A stretch of DNA of 64,000 nucleotides from Cyprinodon diabolis (lineage: Eukaryota; Chordata; Actinopteri; Cyprinodontiformes; Cyprinodontidae), in contig CM060062.1 of the NCBI GenBank assembly GCA_030533445.1, positions 15,146,164 through 15,210,163 on the forward strand, written 5' to 3'. Under the pieces are notes generated by a model. The model was not told where the DNA came from and made no database searches. It was given only the letters and a program-made list of their open reading frames with translations. A program made the position numbers and the translations under genes. Of the stretch, positions 45,701-58,723 are shown piece after piece (within the stretch, counting starts at the first letter, position 1; each line of letters starts with the position of its first letter).

Positions 45701-46796
45701 AAAACACTGCCAGATAGCAATAATTATGACTGTAATTTTTGTGATGTAGATAATCCATACAAAGCCATGTGATTTATCAAATAAAATGGAATCTAGTACA
45801 AAATATAAGAGGAATCACTCATTTGGGCAAGATGCAGTAATATGTCAAGTATTTTGTCCACTGCCAACTCCCGTATTCACCATTACTTGGTTACGCAGTT
45901 CAAGCTCAGCTCAGCGATGGCATAGAGGCAAGCAGAGACACTAAAGTCCTCCAAATAAACTTTAAGAAGATAAACGTAGCACAAAATTAAGGACAGATGA
46001 TACGTTTATTTTTGCCTCTGGAGGGCAACTTTATGCAGGTTTTGTCAGCAAAGAGCACCTGTACGTGTAAGAATACCTGAGATGAACACTTGCAGTCAGA
46101 ATCGCATCAGAAATGGGGAGTAGTGGCTTGCATAAGAACCTGCTAGCTTTTCAGCGTTCATATGAATCAGCACAACCAAGGTGCACGTTTATTTTGCACA
46201 TTCAACTGGGTTTTTGTGCTTTAAAAAAAAAAAGACAGGTAAATATTGCTTTTAATACCCCTGACAGTTGGAAGAGGTAAAAATAAGAATTGTTCCTACT
46301 AATAGCAATGTGTGGAAAAACTGTTTTTTTATGAGACATTTTTGTATTCATTTGTAAAACACTTTTACAAATAGGATATTTTATGTGGGATTATGTCTGG
46401 GAGAAAAACACTGTTTTTTTGTTCTATAAAAAAGGACAGATAAATACCTTATAATTTGCAAAACCCTGTAATGTTCTCAACCAAAGCATTTTTTTCTTTT
46501 TTGATAGTGAAACAACAGTCACTACATCTTGAATTCTGTAGCTATTCATTTGCAACATATTTTTATGTCATCTGATAACTGCATACTTTTAAGGTTAATG
46601 AATATGTTTAGAATGAAAATGTGGAAGTGTGTAAAAAGATATAGAAAATATAATATATAGAAAATAGTAACAGAATAGTAACAGTAATGTGGAATTTAGA
46701 AAAAAAGGAAACGAATTTCATATTACCCTCAACGAGATACAATAAATAAGCAGTGATTAATACAAGTTTTATTGATTGTATCAATATTTTTACGTT

Positions 46797-46818
46797 AAAA
46801 AAAAAAAAAAAAAAAAAA
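46797..46818. repeat. A homopolymer
   Basis: About 22 consecutive A residues. Nothing resembling a retroposon body precedes it. Confidence 0.8.
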
Positions 46819-46844
46819 GACCATCAGCCTATACTGCTTAATGC

Positions 46845-47685
46845 CCAGGGTCCAAAATTTACTTTTTGACCAACCGGACGAGTGGACAAGAAGATAAAAT
46901 TAGTTACCAGCCAGAAAAGAACAAATAATTTGCTCTCATATATTTTTAAGGTACGTGTTGGTTCACTATAGCATTATGTTAAATGCAACAAAAGTTACAG
47001 TAAAAGGAAATGGAGTTTTATTAAATAAACTTGTAATTTAGAATTTCATTCGATTTGACTCAAAAAGGGGCAAATGCAAATACTTTCAAGTACTAAAGGA
47101 AACGAGGTACGGGGGCAAAATAGGTTTAGCACCACCGCAGCACAGGAGTCAGAATTGCGTCCTGGAGCAAATGGATAAACATAAATATGAATCGATACTC
47201 TTGGTGTCGACACATTGGATCGTCTTCTGTTGGACTGATGCATCAATACAAAACGATTATTATTTATACCCCTTTTCCTGAGATATGGACATCCAGCGAA
47301 TATGGCAGTTACCGTGTTTGTGTTCACGGATGCTCTCCAGTTTAGTAGCCAGTGACAAATGAATCATCTTTGTTCTCTTCTGCATATTTCATGCACCCTG
47401 AGTACCTCATTAGCTTAGCATCACTGCCAGGAGTTGTTGATAAATGATTGGGTGTTGTTGGTGTGCTCTCTGTACGCACGTCTTTCCATTAGCATGAGGA
47501 ACAGACAGCAGAGGAATAAAATGACAAAGAAGACTTACCAGAATAAAAGCTGAAAGGACGTGTATGAAGCGCAACTGTGATCCAAACATTTACTCACCTT
47601 GTGGCGAATGGCACTCTGCCACTCGCCACATGTGACTAAATGTTTAAATTGGCAAGTTAATGCCAGTGTTAATTTCAGACCTTAT
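46845..47685. mobile_element. Degraded hAT-like element
   Basis: The left tip CCAGGGTCCAAAATTTACTT and the right tip, read inward, AGGTCTGAAATTAACACTGG are divergent inverted repeats. Subterminal words GACCAACCGGACGAGTGG and GCGAGTGGCAGAGTGCC are also related in inverse. No target duplication could be fixed and no transposase is visible. A 14-bp hairpin (47600-47630) lies near the right end. Confidence 0.45.
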
Positions 47686-49087
47686 TGCCTATATTATAGC
47701 TTCTACCTACTCTTGTTCTATTACAACATTGAACTCATGTAAGGCAACCTGCAAAGCCTAAATACCTGGTCTGTGTGTGAGAGGTAACACGTAGATGCAA
47801 ATAGGGTTAAACACTCCAGTCTGGCTGTAGTTTATGCCTAAAAAAAAATCCAGTCTAATAGAAATTTACTTAAACGGTATGCATGTGGTGTACTGTTTTA
47901 TCTGCTGCTGTGTAAACACACAAATTGGCCTCTCTTGTGGCTCTCTGTTTATTGATAGTCATACACAGAGAGTAGTTTGTTGAACTCTGACCCTATTTGC
48001 AGGTGACTGCAGGATAGTAGTCTGTGTGTGAATTTCCCCTCTAGCCTCCTACTAACAGCCTAGATCTAATGGCCTCTGACACTCTGCTATGAAGAGAGCG
48101 AGGGACATGAAGTATTTAAGTGTGTTTGAGCTCTGGAAGAAATTCTAGTTAGTTCCTCCATCTTACATCTAGTTTTGCTTTGATTACATTGCCAAAAGAA
48201 GGCAGTTAAGGTCTTTGATTTGGTGAACTGGATGAACTAACTGCAGACAGGAGTTCAACTGTGGGGCCACTGTAGCTAAAGAACATTGTCCCGATATCGT
48301 ATTTGCATCCCAACAGCTTGATGCCAAGGCTTTGATTCAAAAGGAATTGGGACTTGGTCTTAATTTAAAAAATACCTAATACTGAAAATAACTCTGAGCT
48401 CAGTACATGTGCTCGTGTTAGGAGAAAATTGTGTGAAGATACAACTTTCTGTTTAGTTTATAAAAGGGGCAATAAATCTCCTTTGCCTTTTTCTTTGTCT
48501 CTGTCATCCTCTGTGAAAAGGTCACAATTCACTGTCCTGCTTCCTCTTCATCTTTTATGATAAACTATCATTGCTCTTCTTTCAACAAGGTTGTCCCCTT
48601 GCTCTACAGGGCTTCCTTTTTTATCCTTCAAGGTAGACTACAAAAATGTTAAAACCGATATCAACACCCAGGAATATTTCTGATACACCATGCCATGGAA
48701 GAAAAAATAAATAAAAACAATTTTCTATCACGAGAAAAATATATACATTTTTTTTTTCAATACGGAACGCTTTCTTAGCAGAATCACAGAAAAAAATTCT
48801 ATAGATAACCTATTCTATATAGATAACCCAAATATAATCCATCTTTTTAGATTGTCTGATATATATTTTATTTAATGTGCATATTATTCAGAAATCAACA
48901 ATTCGCTATATCACAAATATGTTAATGACACTTTTCTTTAGTATTAACTCCATGTCAAATTAGAATTGCATCTGGATGCAGCGTTTGAGTTATCTAAACA
49001 CATTTAAGTAACCAGAAGACAAGAAAATACCCTGATTCTGTTTCAGTGTTTGAATAATAATTGTCTTAAACATAGGGAACTGTAAAA

Positions 49088-49463
49088 TAGGAGTACAACT
49101 GATGATTTTTTTGCAAATTGATTAATCTGTTGAAAATTTCTTTCGAATAATAATCGGATAGCAAAAGGTTCCTTAAAGAAGATTACTTTAAGAAAGTAAA
49201 CCAGGTGAAACTAAAACTTTTCTACTTGAGCTCTGGATGGAGCATATTGACAGACGAAAAAGATTTTTTTTATTTATTTATTTATTTTTTTAAATCTTGG
49301 ATACAAAATGTTTATATATTTTTTTTTTCCTTTTTTTATATAATTACTGCCCTAAGTGGGCTGCTCTGTCAGCTAAAGACATGTTTTACACTCTCTACAG
49401 TCGACTACTAGTATGACAATTATTTCAATATTCAATTAATCACAAGGTTTGTTTCAGCCTAAC
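49088..49463. mobile_element. Old short copy of the TAGGGCTGCAAC hAT family
   Basis: The left side reads TAGGAGTACAACTGATGATTTTTT followed by ATTGATTAATC, and the right side CAATTATTTC...ATTCAATTAATCACAAGG then TTTGTTTCAGCCTAA. Both resemble the tips of the element at 18279-19524, with many substitutions. The interior is T-rich (49264-49340). No clear duplication, consistent with great age. Confidence 0.5.
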
Positions 49464-49865
49464 TCTCAACCACTTTTAAAAGTGGAACATTTATTTACTT
49501 TGCAGTAGCTAACTAATCTTTTGCTCATACTTTTTTCTAATCTTCAACTTGAATCCAGATTTTGATCATAATGGAGTAATGTGTGAATGGCATCTTTAAT
49601 CATGTTTGAGTTTTAAGATTTTCCTCAGAGAATTAAAATAAACCATAGTGATTTTTGCCCATGTTATTTCACATTGTGGTTTATGTAGCGTGTCGTTCAC
49701 AGTAGATAGAAATGTCTTTTATCTATTCCAGATTTCAGCTATGTTATAAATTACCTTTAACAGTTTTTTGAACTTGGTGTGTTTATAACACCATATTGTT
49801 CTGTTTCTGAACAATAGCCAAAGTCTCACCCTGATGCTAATACTGGTTCTCTCTCCTCTCTGCAG

Positions 49866-49901
49866 CTCCACCGCCAAGCAGATACAACAGGAGAGTGTCA
49901 G
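49866..49901 (+). CDS. prkar2a: prkar2a coding exon 2: 36-bp exon carrying the RRVS inhibitor site
   Basis: Encodes PPPPSRYNRRVS (residues 83-94, sharing codons with both neighbours). RRVS is the substrate-like inhibitor sequence that occupies the active site of the PKA catalytic subunit; in type II subunits the serine (S94) is phosphorylated by the kinase itself, which is one way type II differs from type I. The acceptor is a strong CTCTCTCCTCTCTGCAG and the donor TCAG|GTAAGA. Phase is 1 on both sides, so skipping it would keep the frame while removing the inhibitor site. It lies between introns of about 40.4 and 8.8 kb. The sequence fits PRKAR2A (PSRFNRRVS as remembered) better than PRKAR2B. 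Confidence 0.9.
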
Positions 49902-52900
49902 GTAAGAAGTATGGTTGTGAATTCAATTACATGTACACATAAGTGTGTTTCTGTGTATACATGTGGGTTTGACGTCATGGCCCTCGGGGGTAATCCCCCT
50001 AGTGATGGCATTGCGTACATCTTTGCCTCACTGACCCGCCCGCATTATATTTCTGTATTTTGGTGTGTGTTGAATTAAACAGTGTTTTGGAATTGTGTTA
50101 CTTATCAGTGTTTGTTTAATTTCTGCACCACTGTTGTGAGTTGTTTGGGGTTTTAGTGTATTGGCATTATCTTGGTCCGTGTTGGTGTCTGTGGCCTTGT
50201 GTGGAGAGCACATTTGTTTTCTCACGCTCCGCTCTGCCCCTTTAATGTTTACATATGAGTGATTAAATGTCGTCAGCCGTCACACAGCACTGCACTTTAA
50301 TTAGGCTGTGGGTGTGTCTGTGTGTCGGCTGATGTCTATCGTTTCTGAAGCTTTACTGTCGAGGTTTCACCAGCTTTTCTTATTAACATTTGATGCTGCT
50401 GGTGTCTTGCAGGTTTTTTATGTTATGTTTCTCAATTTTAATTGTTTTAGACATCTTTGTTGCCATAACATAATTATTGTTATTAAAAAGGGACAATATT
50501 GACTAGTGTTTTTTGGGGATGTATTTTTTTTATTATTATTTTTTTTTATATTGCAAGAGATTCTTTTTAGACTCTGATTAAAATACTGCACTGAAAGGTA
50601 AATATTTTTTTATTTGTTTTTTAAAAGCGCACTTCTGATCTTTTTTTTTTCCTCCCCAAGAACTCAAATCAGAAATTCTTCCATCAGAAAAAATATGAAT
50701 GTCTTCAATAGTTAATAATTTAGTGGGTAATGGGGGTTTAGCTTTATCAAAAATGTGCTAAAAGACTAATTTTTAGATTTTGATTGTTTATTGATCCAAT
50801 TGTTTGTATTGAAGAGAATAGTTTGCTAAGTAGAGCAGCAGTCCTTGTTGAACATAAAGTACAGAATACAGCTGACAAACAGGGTTTCATTGTTTTCATG
50901 GCCTTGAATGCTTTCTTGTTCAGAGTCCATTGTTGCAGGACTTTACTTGTGAGTGGAAAGTGATCAGTTCTGCTCCCATGCTTTGAACCACATGCCTGCT
51001 GAAACACTCCCCTCCCTAGTGAGGGGCTACAAACCCACTTTGAGCGTAATATCACCACCTAAACGGCTGGAGTGAGATATAATGTCTTATGATCATTAAA
51101 TGACGCATGATCAAACGTTGGATGTCTCTGTAATTAAAAAAAAATGTCACACTTAAACATTTAATCATATTATAATTGTTATATATAAGTGCAATTAGTC
51201 GTCCCAGCCTCATTTTAAAACAGCTTATCAGCATATTAAGTATTATTGAAGTGTTTGAAATTAAGTCAGAGGAAATGAAAAGGTAGTAGGAGGCTATATA
51301 AAGGAAACTGCTGTCTATGAAAGGTTGAGCATAAACATGGGTTCATTTAATTTAGGAAGCTATTATATCCTCTTAAAATCACCTAAAACTTTGTCTCTAA
51401 CCATATCATACTCTGCACTTAAAGTTGGTCTTGAATAAACATTCATCTTGCTCCTGGAAAAACAAAATGTTTTCATGTAAAATATCGAGCTCAAGTTGTA
51501 ATGTTAGCATTTTTACTCTGTTTTATAGGCTATTTATACATTTTTCTATAGCAATTTAGCTCTCAAGTGATTTACTTAATATCCATACATACTATGTCTG
51601 CTTGCTCTGTTTCATCAATAAATAAAATATTTCCATATCCTCTCGTCTTCCTACAGTAGTTCTCAGAGTTGAATTAACATCTAAAATAAGTGTCAACAGG
51701 TTAGAGCCTAAATATTGGAGAAGGAAGTTCATCCACAAGCTTCTTTTTTAGAAGGGCAGCCCGCAGGAAGCATTGATATATGCCAAGTGATGTATATTAA
51801 CCTAAAGAATCACTTTAATATCTCAAATTAAACTAATACTTGGATCAAAACTTAAGCAGCCTTGCTTTGAAGTCGTTTTTGATAAGAGTATACTTTTTGC
51901 TGCAAAAGTGAACTGCTTTTTGTTTCTAGTGCAGGGGGAGTGGCGGCGGGCTGAGATTGGCTGAGGACGTGCCGGTAGGCAGGTGTTAAGCACACAGATT
52001 GAGACCAACAACAAAAGTGATACGAGACGATGGCTAAGAGCCTAAAAAATTTCACAATGCCTTTTTCAAGCTGGAATCATTTATTCTGTGTTACATTTGC
52101 TTAAGTTAAGGGCCTCCTGGGATTTGCTTATTATGTCTAAAAACTGAATTTTTTCACACTGTTTACAAAAAGTTCTAATATATTGAAGCAACTTGCATTG
52201 TGTCGCTCTTCCACAACACTGACTTACATCTGGATGCCTTAGCTTTGCAATACATAGCATTATACCTACGTAGTGTTATACTAAAGTCATTGCATGGTAT
52301 CCTCTTATAGTTTACTTTTATAACCACAGATCCACTGGAGGTGCAGTGTACCCGGGTATTTAATGATGTTACTACTAAGTTTAATCATGTTACTAATCTT
52401 CATTGCTTGGAAAGCATAATTTGTCTGTGTTATACCCATTTGAAATCCAGTTAAGGCCAGTTTATGCCCATAAAAATAAAGCTCTGAAATATCTAGTTTG
52501 TTTTATCTGTTATTGTTAACGTAAAACCTAATTAATATCCACATAAAGATATTGCGACTGATAGTCTTCACTCACTCCTTCCAGCACACACGCTATATTT
52601 CTGTAGATGAGCTAAGTGTTTTCAGATATTTAATCATCTCAGTTAATTAGTTATTATTAGGTATATTCTGTTTGATAATGGATCTCAGAAAATAATTATA
52701 ATTAAAGTAACAATAACTCGAAAGTCATCCAAATTCCTTGAAATTAAAAATAACAAGGAACTGAATTTTTACTTTACCTAGTTATTTTTTTTTTATTTTT
52801 TGGGAGAAGTAGATGTCAGTTTTTTCTATAGGACAGACCTCACTACATAATATTTATTTCTCCATGCATCAATGACCTTTTTTAAATTAATAAATCCTTA

Positions 52901-54524
52901 ACTAGCTCTGGTAGAAGATAATGAAACACTTTCAGGATAATTGGTGTCTTTGATTTGTCACTCAAGGAGCAGCTTTTATACACAAACGGTGAAGTTCAGA
53001 GCACTAGTATCCAACATCATGAGACAATAATTATTGCTCTGTTCCTCGGGGTGAGTTGGTGTCGATTCGCTGCTGCATTTTAGAGCAGCTCCCTGTGAAA
53101 ATTGGGCACAACCTGCAGATTTTTAGTTGCCTGCAGCTTGTTTTAACCAAGAAGGAAGGAAGTCTGATGTCATTGCCCTGGTTTGTTTTTTGTATTTTGG
53201 AAATGAGAATGACTGACTCTGCTCTTCATGCTGCAGGATGGTCGGCTATCCAGGTCACAGGTGACGACTTCTGCCTCAGCAAAGCCAGTCATTTTAATTA
53301 CCCACAGAGGATCTGCGCTCAGTTTATTTGAAAGATCTAATTGTCCTTTAGAAAAAGAAATAAGCTTACAGCTTAACTACCATTTTCCACCTCTTTAGCT
53401 TTTTTCCTGTCCAGTCCCATTCTTTTCAAACCCATTAACTGCTCATTCCCAGTGTAGATGAACTGCTTGCCAGTCATTTAGCAACCAGACGCACTGTCTG
53501 TCAATGAAGTTTAACATAAATCAACAAACCTCTTGATTTTTTTGGAATTATGAGAAATGGCTACTGCATGCAATAACACTAAAAGTCCTCCTTATGTTTA
53601 AAAAAAAAAATTTTTTTTTGTTATAGCCTGCCTATCTAATTTATTACAGAGGAGAGCTCTTGTATGTAAAGACGATAAAGAAATAAATTAATATGAATAC
53701 CTTTCTTCAAAATCAATGGTGTATTGATATTTGATAGCTGATAAGTTTAGTCTTTAGCTATTAGAATGAATCTTAGACACTTTTTTATTAAAAGCCACAT
53801 ATGAGCTGCAGAAGTTTCCTCCATATAGCAGTAATTATGTAAACTAACAGGAAAAGATTAAATCCAGTTGTTTAACTGCCCTATAGCCGTTAATGTTTAT
53901 TGCTCCTATAAGAATAATTAACAGACATCTAGGAGCCTAAAATAACAGAAATGTTTATTTCTAAAGATCCCATGGTAAAAAATCTACATTAAAACTCCCA
54001 AACAAAAACGTTTTGTGAGGGAGACTTTAAACCAACCCGCCGTCTTTTCAGAGACTTGGAACAAAAAGACGGAAGTGCCTCTAATTTAGTCTTATTTTAC
54101 CCCCCAGATTTTTCACACCACAAACACAAATGTATGCAGGAAAGGCTGCAGTTGCTCACTGGGTCATCAGGAGTTACGATTTTTTTCCTCAGCAGCTATT
54201 AAGTTCACCATGGCAACCTTTACTTCCACCCGGAGCACTCGGCTGCTGTTGAAACTGATTCTATTCACAGGCAGTCAATTTAGTTTAACCTAAAAAGCAA
54301 CTTGGACAGAACCAGACCAGCTTTTCCTTTTAGCAGTTGGTGACAGACGAGAAGGGCGGACGTTGGTTTAAAATCATCTTGAAAATATGATGTTGATGGA
54401 TTCTTCTTGTAAGGGGGAAAAAGACAGCTCTACCTAGAGGTGGCCAAACATTTTGGGCTTATCTTCATTCTTTTGTTTTTATAAAGTTTCTATTTGGATG
54501 CAGATTTCAGTACATGCTGATCTG

Positions 54525-55375
54525 TTTAAGCCCCTGTCACACCTTGATGATTTAGCCAGAGTATGCCTGACATCCCAGAATCTCCTAAAACTCTGGCATG
54601 CGTTGAACTTTCTATGTATTTTTTTCAATTTTGGGAGTATTCATATGAGTCCATAACTTATTTCCAACGACAGCCTGACTTATACATAACGCACAGCAGC
54701 GTAATGCCCATGAAATGTCACATCTCAAAAAGCCAGTGTCCTGAGGGGGGCAGCAATGCACCCGGAGGCGCCCGACCAGCATAAAAAGATTTATTTGATC
54801 GCAGTTTTAACCTAGCTGCTGTTTACCACCTGCCAAAAAAATGTATAAATATAAAGAAAAAAGAACCTTTGGAGTCACAGCTGATTCACCGTCATGTCTG
54901 CTAGGAAGTTTGTTGGTCGTGGCTGTGTGCGTGAATGCAGGGAGGATCCATCACAGTCTGCTTCTCGTTTACCCTATGATGGGGATGAAGCCTGGAGGAG
55001 AACAGAGTGTCCTCCTGTGAACCCACTTTTATACCAAAACGCTGCCCATATGCCATTTTACAGTAGCTGTATGTTAGAAAAACGTCAGATACGTTGATAT
55101 GTATTAGAGATAAGTTCTTGATAAGTTACTCGTAAGTTATGCACACGTTACTCATAGGTTTTGGATCAGCTAGATGTCACAACTTATAAGTAACTAACAC
55201 TTAACGTTTGTCAATAATCAGATAACTTGCCTGTAACTTATGCCCCCTGTATGAGCATATGCTGGCATACGTCGGGAAACTTTGAGCATGCTGTATGCCG
55301 TGTGCCAGTGTGCTCATAACTTAGACCAAACTAACACATAACTTATCCAACATATGCCAGCGTTGTTGCAACACA
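54525..55375. mobile_element. Candidate degenerate inverted-repeat element
   Basis: CCCCTGTCACACCTTGATGATTTAGCC followed by GTATGCC words at the left resembles a fish miniature-element end. CTGGCATACG, GTATGCCGTGTGCC and CATATGCCAGCG words recur near the right (55260-55370), in both orientations. The expected right tip is not seen and no target duplication was found. Repeated ACTTATAAG/TAACTTAT words are scattered at 55110-55340. Confidence 0.35.
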
Positions 55376-55619
55376 GAGTATTATTATGAAACTGACATTA
55401 GAAACTGTCCTTACCATAGGAAGGTGAAGCTTTTGGCTTTGGGTTGTTAGCTAACATGCTAGATGAGTATTTATTTTGGTACTAGAAATAAATGTAATTA
55501 TTTTTGTTTAATGAAACAGTCTCTTCCCTTTGTCATATAATTCAGTTTAAATAAAACGTGGATTAGCCAAAACTTAATAATAGCATCGGTAAAAATACAC
55601 CTCTGTGGTTTAATCTGAA

Positions 55620-55905
55620 CATGCAGGGAAAAAGAACTTGTCCCCTAACTAAGTCCAAAAATAGACAACTTGTTACCCAACTCAAGATGTTCTGATCCAA
55701 AATGTATATGTTCCTTCCGATTACTCCCAACTAAGAGCAGTTCAGCTCGGTTCTACTTCCTCTTTAGCAGCATTTAGATTTTATGTTCCACTTATCTGGA
55801 AGAAACTCCCAGAAAACTGTCAGTTTCTTTAATTTGAAATTAAAAACATTTATTTAAAGGGGCCTTTGACTGGGCCATCTTAACATTATTAATGTTCCAG
55901 TCCAA
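55620..55905 (+). mobile_element. Possible 3' end of a non-LTR retrotransposon
   Basis: The plus strand gives FRFYVPLIWKKLPEN (about 55770-55820), resembling the short conserved stretch near the C-terminus of fish LINE ORF2 proteins (a W-x-x-LP motif followed by a basic, phenylalanine-rich tail). Stops and a frameshift occur within it. A T-rich tract follows at 55906-55926. No reverse-transcriptase motifs are present nearby. Confidence 0.4.
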
Positions 55906-56534
55906 CATTCTTTTTTTTTTTTTTTTTGGTCCTTTTTTATTCATTTTATCTTTTTTTAATTATTCATTTTTTATATACAGTTTTCTTATTGTATTCATAA
56001 TATTTTATTCTCTTGCTTGCACTTCCAACTCTTCAGAGTCATTCTACAAACACGGCAGACTACTGTCTGTCACTGACAACTTATTGGAACTAGGGCAACG
56101 TCAGTAGTCTGATATTTTGATAACTAGTATTTTAAACAATTTATAGATTTATTTATTATTTGTTCTCATTTTTACTTTTTACAGGGTTTATTGCATATAT
56201 AACCATAGTCATAGGAATCTCGCATTACGTAGCTTTAGAAAAAAGGTGTATTGTTTTGACTAAAGGAAGACAACCTTTCCAGTGAGGACCAGCACAGCAT
56301 GGTAAAATCCTGGTCACCTGCAGTTGGATTGAACTACAATTCTGTTTCCAGTGGCTTTGTGAAAGATGAATAGTGATTAGGTAATGACTCTAATTTTAGG
56401 GGTGCTCAATTCTTAAAAAAAAAAGACTTGAAATTAAAATTCTTCATACGATTCTTTATCAACGGTAATTTATTCTTTTGTGCAAAAAGGGTGAAAAATC
56501 GTTCTTTAAACATGATTGAAATCATTTAAACAAA

Positions 56535-56870
56535 AGTAAATGGTAAATGGCATGTACTTATATAGCGCCTTTATTCAAGTTAGGAGACTTGACCAAAGCG
56601 CTTTACACTACATTCATTCACCCATTCACACACACACTCACACACTGATGGTGGCAAGCTACATTGTAGCCACAGCTGCCCTGGGGCTCACTGACAGAAG
56701 CGGGGCTGCCGTACACTGGCGCCACCGGGCCCTCTGACCACCATCAGTAGACAATGCAGATGAAGTGTCTTGCCCAAGGACACAACGACACAGAAAGTCG
56801 GAGTCAGTGCTTGAACCGTCAACCCTTCAATTTCAGCAAACTCCTACATCCAACGCCAGTCGCCCGTCAC
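56535..56870. repeat. Dispersed fish repeat with CTTATATAGCGCC core
   Basis: GGTAAATGGCATGTACTTATATAGCGCC, then AAAGCGCTTTACACTAC, CATTCACCCATTCACACACACACTC, ACACTGATGG...GCTGCC and the GTGTCTTGCCCAAGGACACAACG block appear in the fixed order of an abundant teleost interspersed repeat. It carries no gene; the small frame at 56540-56737 is part of the repeat. Confidence 0.7.
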
Positions 56871-57239
56871 AATAAAAGTCACTAAATTTAAATAGAATAC
56901 TTTAAAAGATATTTGAATTAAAGTACAAGGCATTCAAGTAATGCTATAATGGGTCTTTGTTTGAAAAAGAAAAAGCTGCAATTGACCTGATAGATAAACA
57001 AATAAAAGGGAAAATGTGAATCATATGGTATATTGGACTCGAACTGTAACGTTGAGATAAAAAAAAACTGTCAACTACAAAGATTAAGTGAAACGTGCAA
57101 AAATAAGAAACAAGCTGGTTTGCTTTTGTGAACAAATGTAACGCCGCATTTGACAAACACAAGTTTGAAGCAGAAGAGTGGGAATTGTCCAACATATTCA
57201 CCATTAGGCTGAAACTTTGGTCAGTTGTGTTTATAGAGC

Positions 57240-57541
57240 ACATACCTTCAGCAAGGTAATTGGCAATAGAATAGGTAATCTTTTTGCGTCTCTGGTGTAA
57301 AGTAGGGATTCCCTGTGTAAAGGGATTCTGCCACAGAACTCTGTGCTTTTTCTTTTTGTTTCCTCATTAGTTTATCATAAATTATGCGGGAATTGCGCTT
57401 TAAGTTATTAAAAAGATTTGTTGTGTTGCCAGTCGGGGATGCCACAACAACAAAAAATGTTTTGCAAGCAACATGCCTGTGCTCATTGCCTCTTCCATCA
57501 AATCCAAACTGAACCCACATGAGAGAGTTAGACCTCCCCAT
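57240..57541 (-). pseudogene. Decayed BED zinc-finger of a hAT transposase
   Basis: The minus-strand frame gives WVQFGFDG, then ACKTFFVVVASPTGNTTNLF, NNLKRNSR and a YDKLMRKQKEK tail: the order of a BED finger in ZBED-like hAT transposases. Only the first cysteine of the zinc-binding set survives. The second cysteine is Phe, and the two histidines appear as Asn and Ser, so zinc binding is lost. This is a different family from the BED fragments at 16254-16532 and 32785-32985. No terminal repeats were identified around it. Confidence 0.65.
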
Positions 57542-58723
57542 GTTTGTTAACCAGGCTTTTTTTGTGATACTTTCGCCATTTCTTCAAAGCTAACTGCTAA
57601 CATTACTCTTCATATGGGTCAACAAGCTAGCTTACTTTCAGAGGGCGGGGTCAATGTGTTCGCATTCACCAGTAGTTAAATTTTCCCTGATGTGACTCAG
57701 TAGAAGTTATCTCACTATCTTCCCATTACTGGCTACTTGTCTACTTCCTCTACAGCCTTCCCCTACTGTTTAGTCACAAATTAAATTTCCTATTCTACTT
57801 CACTGCTTCTGAAAGAACATAGTATACTACGTCTCTTCTTTTAGATGCTGTTGTTGAAATTACTTTATTTTGTTGCATCAAGCTGCTTTGTTGGAAATAA
57901 ACTTGGATGCTAAGAGTTATGTCCTTATTTTCTCACAGGCTGGGTTAAGGATTTGAAAGCCTTGGAAAAACACAATTTTATTGCAGAGTGCCTGAGTGTG
58001 CCTGCCTGCTCCGTTATCTGATCTAAAAGGATATCAGTGAAGAACACACATCACTGACTATATTTATACTAGCAGGCCCAACATGTTGAGGACAACTTCT
58101 GCCTTTAATAACCTTGCATCTAATATTTTCATCATTCTGGAGTCTGCATCTCACAGTTGAGTTTTCTGTGTTTAAACTGCCTGATCAAGCTGAAATAAAG
58201 GAGCTGACACATTGACACTCCTTAGGTCACACTGCTGCGAACATCAACGGCACCCCTCCTGGGAGAAAAGACGTTACTCGCTTGATTTCCACACACACAC
58301 ACTTTTAAGACTTTAGGGTGTTTAGTATAAATGACATGTGAGAAGTGGAGTGTGTCTGCAGAGGAGAGAAAACATTGATACATAGTGACAATATGAAATG
58401 ACCTTGTCAGGGTTTGTCTTCTGATGTGGCAAAACATGTTTCAGTGTACGTGTCATTTCCTCCTCTGGGCTCCTCCAGCGCCTCTCTTTTCCTGCATGCC
58501 ATCCCCTCATTATATGCTCTTTAGTATCTTCTGTCCGTCTGGTTTCCATATCTATGAAAATATAATACAACTCATTTGCATCTTTTTGTATAAAAATCAA
58601 ATTAATTGGTGTTTCTTTCAACGTTACTGACAATAAAGGCACCATTTTGCCTTCATGCCTGGATAGCTTTGGTGTAAATGAGGACCTGAAAACAGATAAT
58701 CGGACTGGGTATCTTTCTGCCAG

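Larger units (their letters stand above)
9468..49865 (+). other. prkar2a: Giant intron 2 of prkar2a, about 40.4 kb, packed with transposons
   Basis: Runs from GTAAGT at 9468 to a pyrimidine-rich CTCTCTCCTCTCTGCAG acceptor ending at 49865. Phase is 1 on both sides (one base of a proline codon before, two after). It contains at least eleven identifiable DNA-transposon insertions, listed separately. Stretches where I recognise nothing further: 10070-12489, 12850-14188, 14400-15805, 16769-18105, 20158-23059, 27271-28048, 30161-32553, 33703-34761, 35945-36599, 37173-38461, 41302-45585 and 47690-49087. Open frames in these stretches are short and carry no recognisable domain. Confidence 0.8.
49902..58723 (+). 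other. prkar2a: Intron 3 of prkar2a, about 8.8 kb
   Basis: Bounded by GTAAGA at 49902 and CTTTCTGCCAG ending at 58723. From 49920 to about 54520 I recognise nothing: AT-rich DNA, short poly-A and poly-T runs, and one 91-codon frame (53056-53331) without a known domain. Further along are a candidate miniature element, a possible LINE tail, a dispersed repeat and a decayed BED-finger fragment, listed separately. Confidence 0.7.

Noticed and set aside
53056..53331. 91-codon open frame in intron 3
   Set aside because: No recognised domain, no plausible splice context linking it to the gene, and length within chance for this composition.
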